From: Solobacterium sp.
GTDB taxonomy: Bacteria > Bacillota_I > Bacilli_A > Erysipelotrichales > Erysipelotrichaceae
Assembly: GCA_017539385.1 (NCBI GenBank)
Contig: JAFYHC010000033.1
Span: forward strand, 1 to 35,908
Length of the DNA: 35,908 nt
Direction of reading: 5' to 3'
A program made the position numbers and the translations under genes. The notes beneath the pieces are model-generated. The model saw only the letters and a list, made by a program, of their open reading frames with translations. It was not told where the DNA came from and searched no databases. Below are positions 33,939-35,908 of this stretch, piece by piece; position 1 is the stretch's first letter, and each line of letters opens with the position of its first letter.

Positions 33939-35908
33939 TTATTTATACATGGCGTAGAATACGTACCCTCCCCGCCAGTCGTAGGAATCTGAACTCTGCT
34001 GGGACCAGATCGATGTGATAGAGTACTTTCCGGTCTTTCCCAGCGGATCGTATACATTGCATGCGCCGGCGGAAGATCCCCATAAGACGATCTCATGGGT
34101 CGTGCCGGCAGCGGTAAATGTACCGGGTCCTACGATTGCCGCAACGATATAGCCGTTGTTCAACGCACTGACCAGAGCGCTTTGGGAACTGATGCCGTAT
34201 ACTTTGACACCCCATGCCTCTGCTGCGTATTTGTTGGCTGCGCCGCTGCCTCCGTGCATGAGACGATTGTATTCCTGGGTATTGTTATAGAGCCATTGGG
34301 CAACGGAATCCGGCCGTACGGACCGGTTCAGGATCCCGCTCAATGCCATGGCAATGGATGTCGGCACACAGCCGGTGCGTGCCATTGTATAGCCGCCGAT
34401 CGATACAGAACCCCAGCGGGAATCACCCTGCAGATACCGCCATGGCACATACTGTGTGACGGTTACGGTCGTTTTAGACTTTGAAGACGGTGTCAGTGAA
34501 AGTCCCAGTGCTGTACAGCGTTTCTTGAATTCGGCTGACGACAGGAATGCATTCAGTATGGTTGTACGGGCAGTGCCGTTATTCAGTTTTCTGACCCAGG
34601 ATGAGCCGACCGATGCATCCTTCCTGCTTCTTCCAAGAACGCACTCATACAGCATGGACACATAGTCTTCATTGCTGAGATTTCTCTTGCGGCATTCTGC
34701 TGAGTTGAGAAATGTACGCACCAGTGCATCGCCATAGACAGACTTTGTCAATACCTGCTTAGCACGGTATTCGATGTCTTTTTCACTGCCTTCCCTGCCC
34801 AGTCCCTTGCGGAACAGTGTTTTTACAAACAGGGTCACGGTGTAATTCTGGTCAGCATAGCGGGAAGAAGTATATGTGCCCGGAACGATGCCGATAGAAG
34901 CACACCGGTTTTTGAATTCAACAGAATTGATGAAGCCATGCATCATTGCACGGTACGTCTGCCCGTTATCCATCCGTTCGGCCCAGCCGTTTACTTCGCT
35001 GGCACTGCCTTCTCTGCCAAGGACTGCTTTGTACAGCAGCTGCACATAGTCTTTATTGGCAAGTCCTTTCTGCTGGAATTCCTGACTGTTGATGATATTG
35101 GTAATGATCTGGGAAGCGGTCTGCTTATCCAGCAGTTTCTTCGTCCAGTTTTCCAGACCGCCGAATTCTGCATCTCTTTCCAGCAGGATCCGGTACAGAT
35201 CCATGACAAAGGCAGTTACTTTTGCATTGCGGTCAACGGCATATGGTGAACGGTAGCTTCCCCGGATCAGCCCGTTTTCTTCGCATCTGATTTTGAATTC
35301 CGCAGACAGAATAAATCCCTGCAGCAGAGCACGGTATGTCTGCCCGTTGATCATATTTTTTGCCCAGGATGCCACTTCTGCATCAGATCCTTCTCTGCCC
35401 AGAATTCCCTGGTAAAGACTCTGTGCCAGTGCATATGGGTCAGCGATGGAATTCTGGAATTCCACACTGTTGGTAAACTGCAGAATGACATCGGCTGCGG
35501 TGGAACCGCCTGCCAGTTTCCTGACCCAGGTCTCCCAGCCTGCTTCATCCGGCTCACGATGCAGTATCGCGGTATACATGTTATGAACAAACTGCACTGC
35601 CCCCTGCGGTGCACTTTCCAGATATGTCGGTTCTTCCGGCTCCGGTGTAGGTTCCGGTGTCGGCTCTGGTGTTGGTTCCGGCGTTGGATCCGGCTCTGGT
35701 GGCTCTTCCGGCATCGGTGTTTCTTCCGGTGCAGGCTCTTCGTTTTCTTCTGCCGGTTCTTCCCCTTCTTCAATTACATCTTCTGCCGGTATCTCTTCCT
35801 CTTGTTCCTCTTCCGGATTCTCTTCCGGAAGCGGTGTTTCTTCTGCCGGCATTTCCTCGGTAATGATTTCCTGTGGTTCCTGCGGCTCTTCCGCCCGCAG
35901 GAAAAGAC
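33939..35908 (-). CDS. Secreted DUF4214/C39-like protein, paralogue (5' end outside window)
   Basis: At least 655 residues are visible and the frame is open at the window edge. The first residues (LFLRAEEPQEPQEIITEE) look like the end of a signal peptide. An acidic Pro/Glu linker with TPEP repeats follows, then six DUF4214-like units (about 86, 139, 211, 267, 337 and 396, counting from the Met at 35852). The C39-like domain has Cys495 (TGCVPTSIAMALSG), His586 (GTTHEIVLWGSS) and Asp602 (VYDPLG). It is a clear paralogue of 29559-32009, with two fewer repeat units and a more acidic, longer N-terminal linker. The 3' ends match closely at the DNA level. Confidence 0.88.
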   Translation of the reverse strand, partial: LFLRAEEPQEPQEIITEEMPAEETPLPEENPEEEQEEEIPAEDVIEEGEEPAEENEEPAPEETPMPEEPPEPDPTPEPTPEPTPEPTPEPEEPTYLESAPQGAVQFVHNMYTAILHREPDEAGWETWVRKLAGGSTAADVILQFTNSVEFQNSIADPYALAQSLYQGILGREGSDAEVASWAKNMINGQTYRALLQGFILSAEFKIRCEENGLIRGSYRSPYAVDRNAKVTAFVMDLYRILLERDAEFGGLENWTKKLLDKQTASQIITNIINSQEFQQKGLANKDYVQLLYKAVLGREGSASEVNGWAERMDNGQTYRAMMHGFINSVEFKNRCASIGIVPGTYTSSRYADQNYTVTLFVKTLFRKGLGREGSEKDIEYRAKQVLTKSVYGDALVRTFLNSAECRKRNLSNEDYVSMLYECVLGRSRKDASVGSSWVRKLNNGTARTTILNAFLSSAEFKKRCTALGLSLTPSSKSKTTVTVTQYVPWRYLQGDSRWGSVSIGGYTMARTGCVPTSIAMALSGILNRSVRPDSVAQWLYNNTQEYNRLMHGGSGAANKYAAEAWGVKVYGISSQSALVSALNNGYIVAAIVGPGTFTAAGTTHEIVLWGSSAGACNVYDPLGKTGKYSITSIWSQQSSDSYDWRGGYVFYAMYK
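35634..35690 (-). repeat. Coding repeat: TPEP stalk
   Basis: Residues 55-73 (DPTPEPTPEPTPEPTPEPE) consist of four TPEP repeats in the linker of the C39-like paralogue. Confidence 0.85.

Overview
All supported genes lie on the minus strand, so transcription runs from high to low coordinates. GC is roughly 50 percent by eye. Strong GGAGG-type ribosome binding sites, lipobox signal peptides, a Zn-type type I phosphomannose isomerase and secreted Pro-Glu-rich repeat proteins point to a Bacillota (Firmicutes) bacterium. A gut- or mouth-type lineage such as Erysipelotrichia or Clostridia is a guess. No tRNA, rRNA, CRISPR array or insertion sequence was seen.

Region 1 (about 1-17,800) is one long polysaccharide operon. 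It starts at a promoter just before manC2 (17,745) and leaves the window inside gmd. It encodes the route from fructose-6-phosphate to GDP-mannose (manA, a phosphohexomutase, two guanylyltransferase genes) and on to GDP-D-rhamnose (gmd, rmd). It also encodes an ABC-2 exporter of the Wzm/Wzt type with a C-terminal Wzt extension. Six glycosyltransferases follow: five GT4-like, three of them from one subfamily, and one GT2. Two small related coiled-coil proteins lie next to GT4 genes. This is an ABC-transporter-dependent polysaccharide factory, probably making a mannose/D-rhamnose polymer. No initiating phosphoglycosyltransferase and no attachment ligase (for example LytR-CpsA-Psr) is in the window.

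Region 2 (about 17,826-35,908) encodes exported proteins. These are a lipoprotein with an InlB-like repeat, a DUF4214/transglutaminase-like protein, a 2951-residue subtilisin-like protease, and two paralogous DUF4214/C39-like cysteine-peptidase proteins, one cut by the window end. A short operon within it encodes a membrane-linked XRE regulator, a second lipoprotein and one of the C39 proteins. The four large proteins all carry tandem DUF4214-like units of about 55-65 residues, mostly in alternating A/B pairs. None shows an LPXTG, SLH or CWB2 anchor.

The main hypothesis is that the DUF4214 arrays attach these enzymes to the cell surface, perhaps by binding the glycan made by region 1. That would be an anchoring system comparable to SLH or choline-binding modules. 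It is inference from co-location and shared architecture only.
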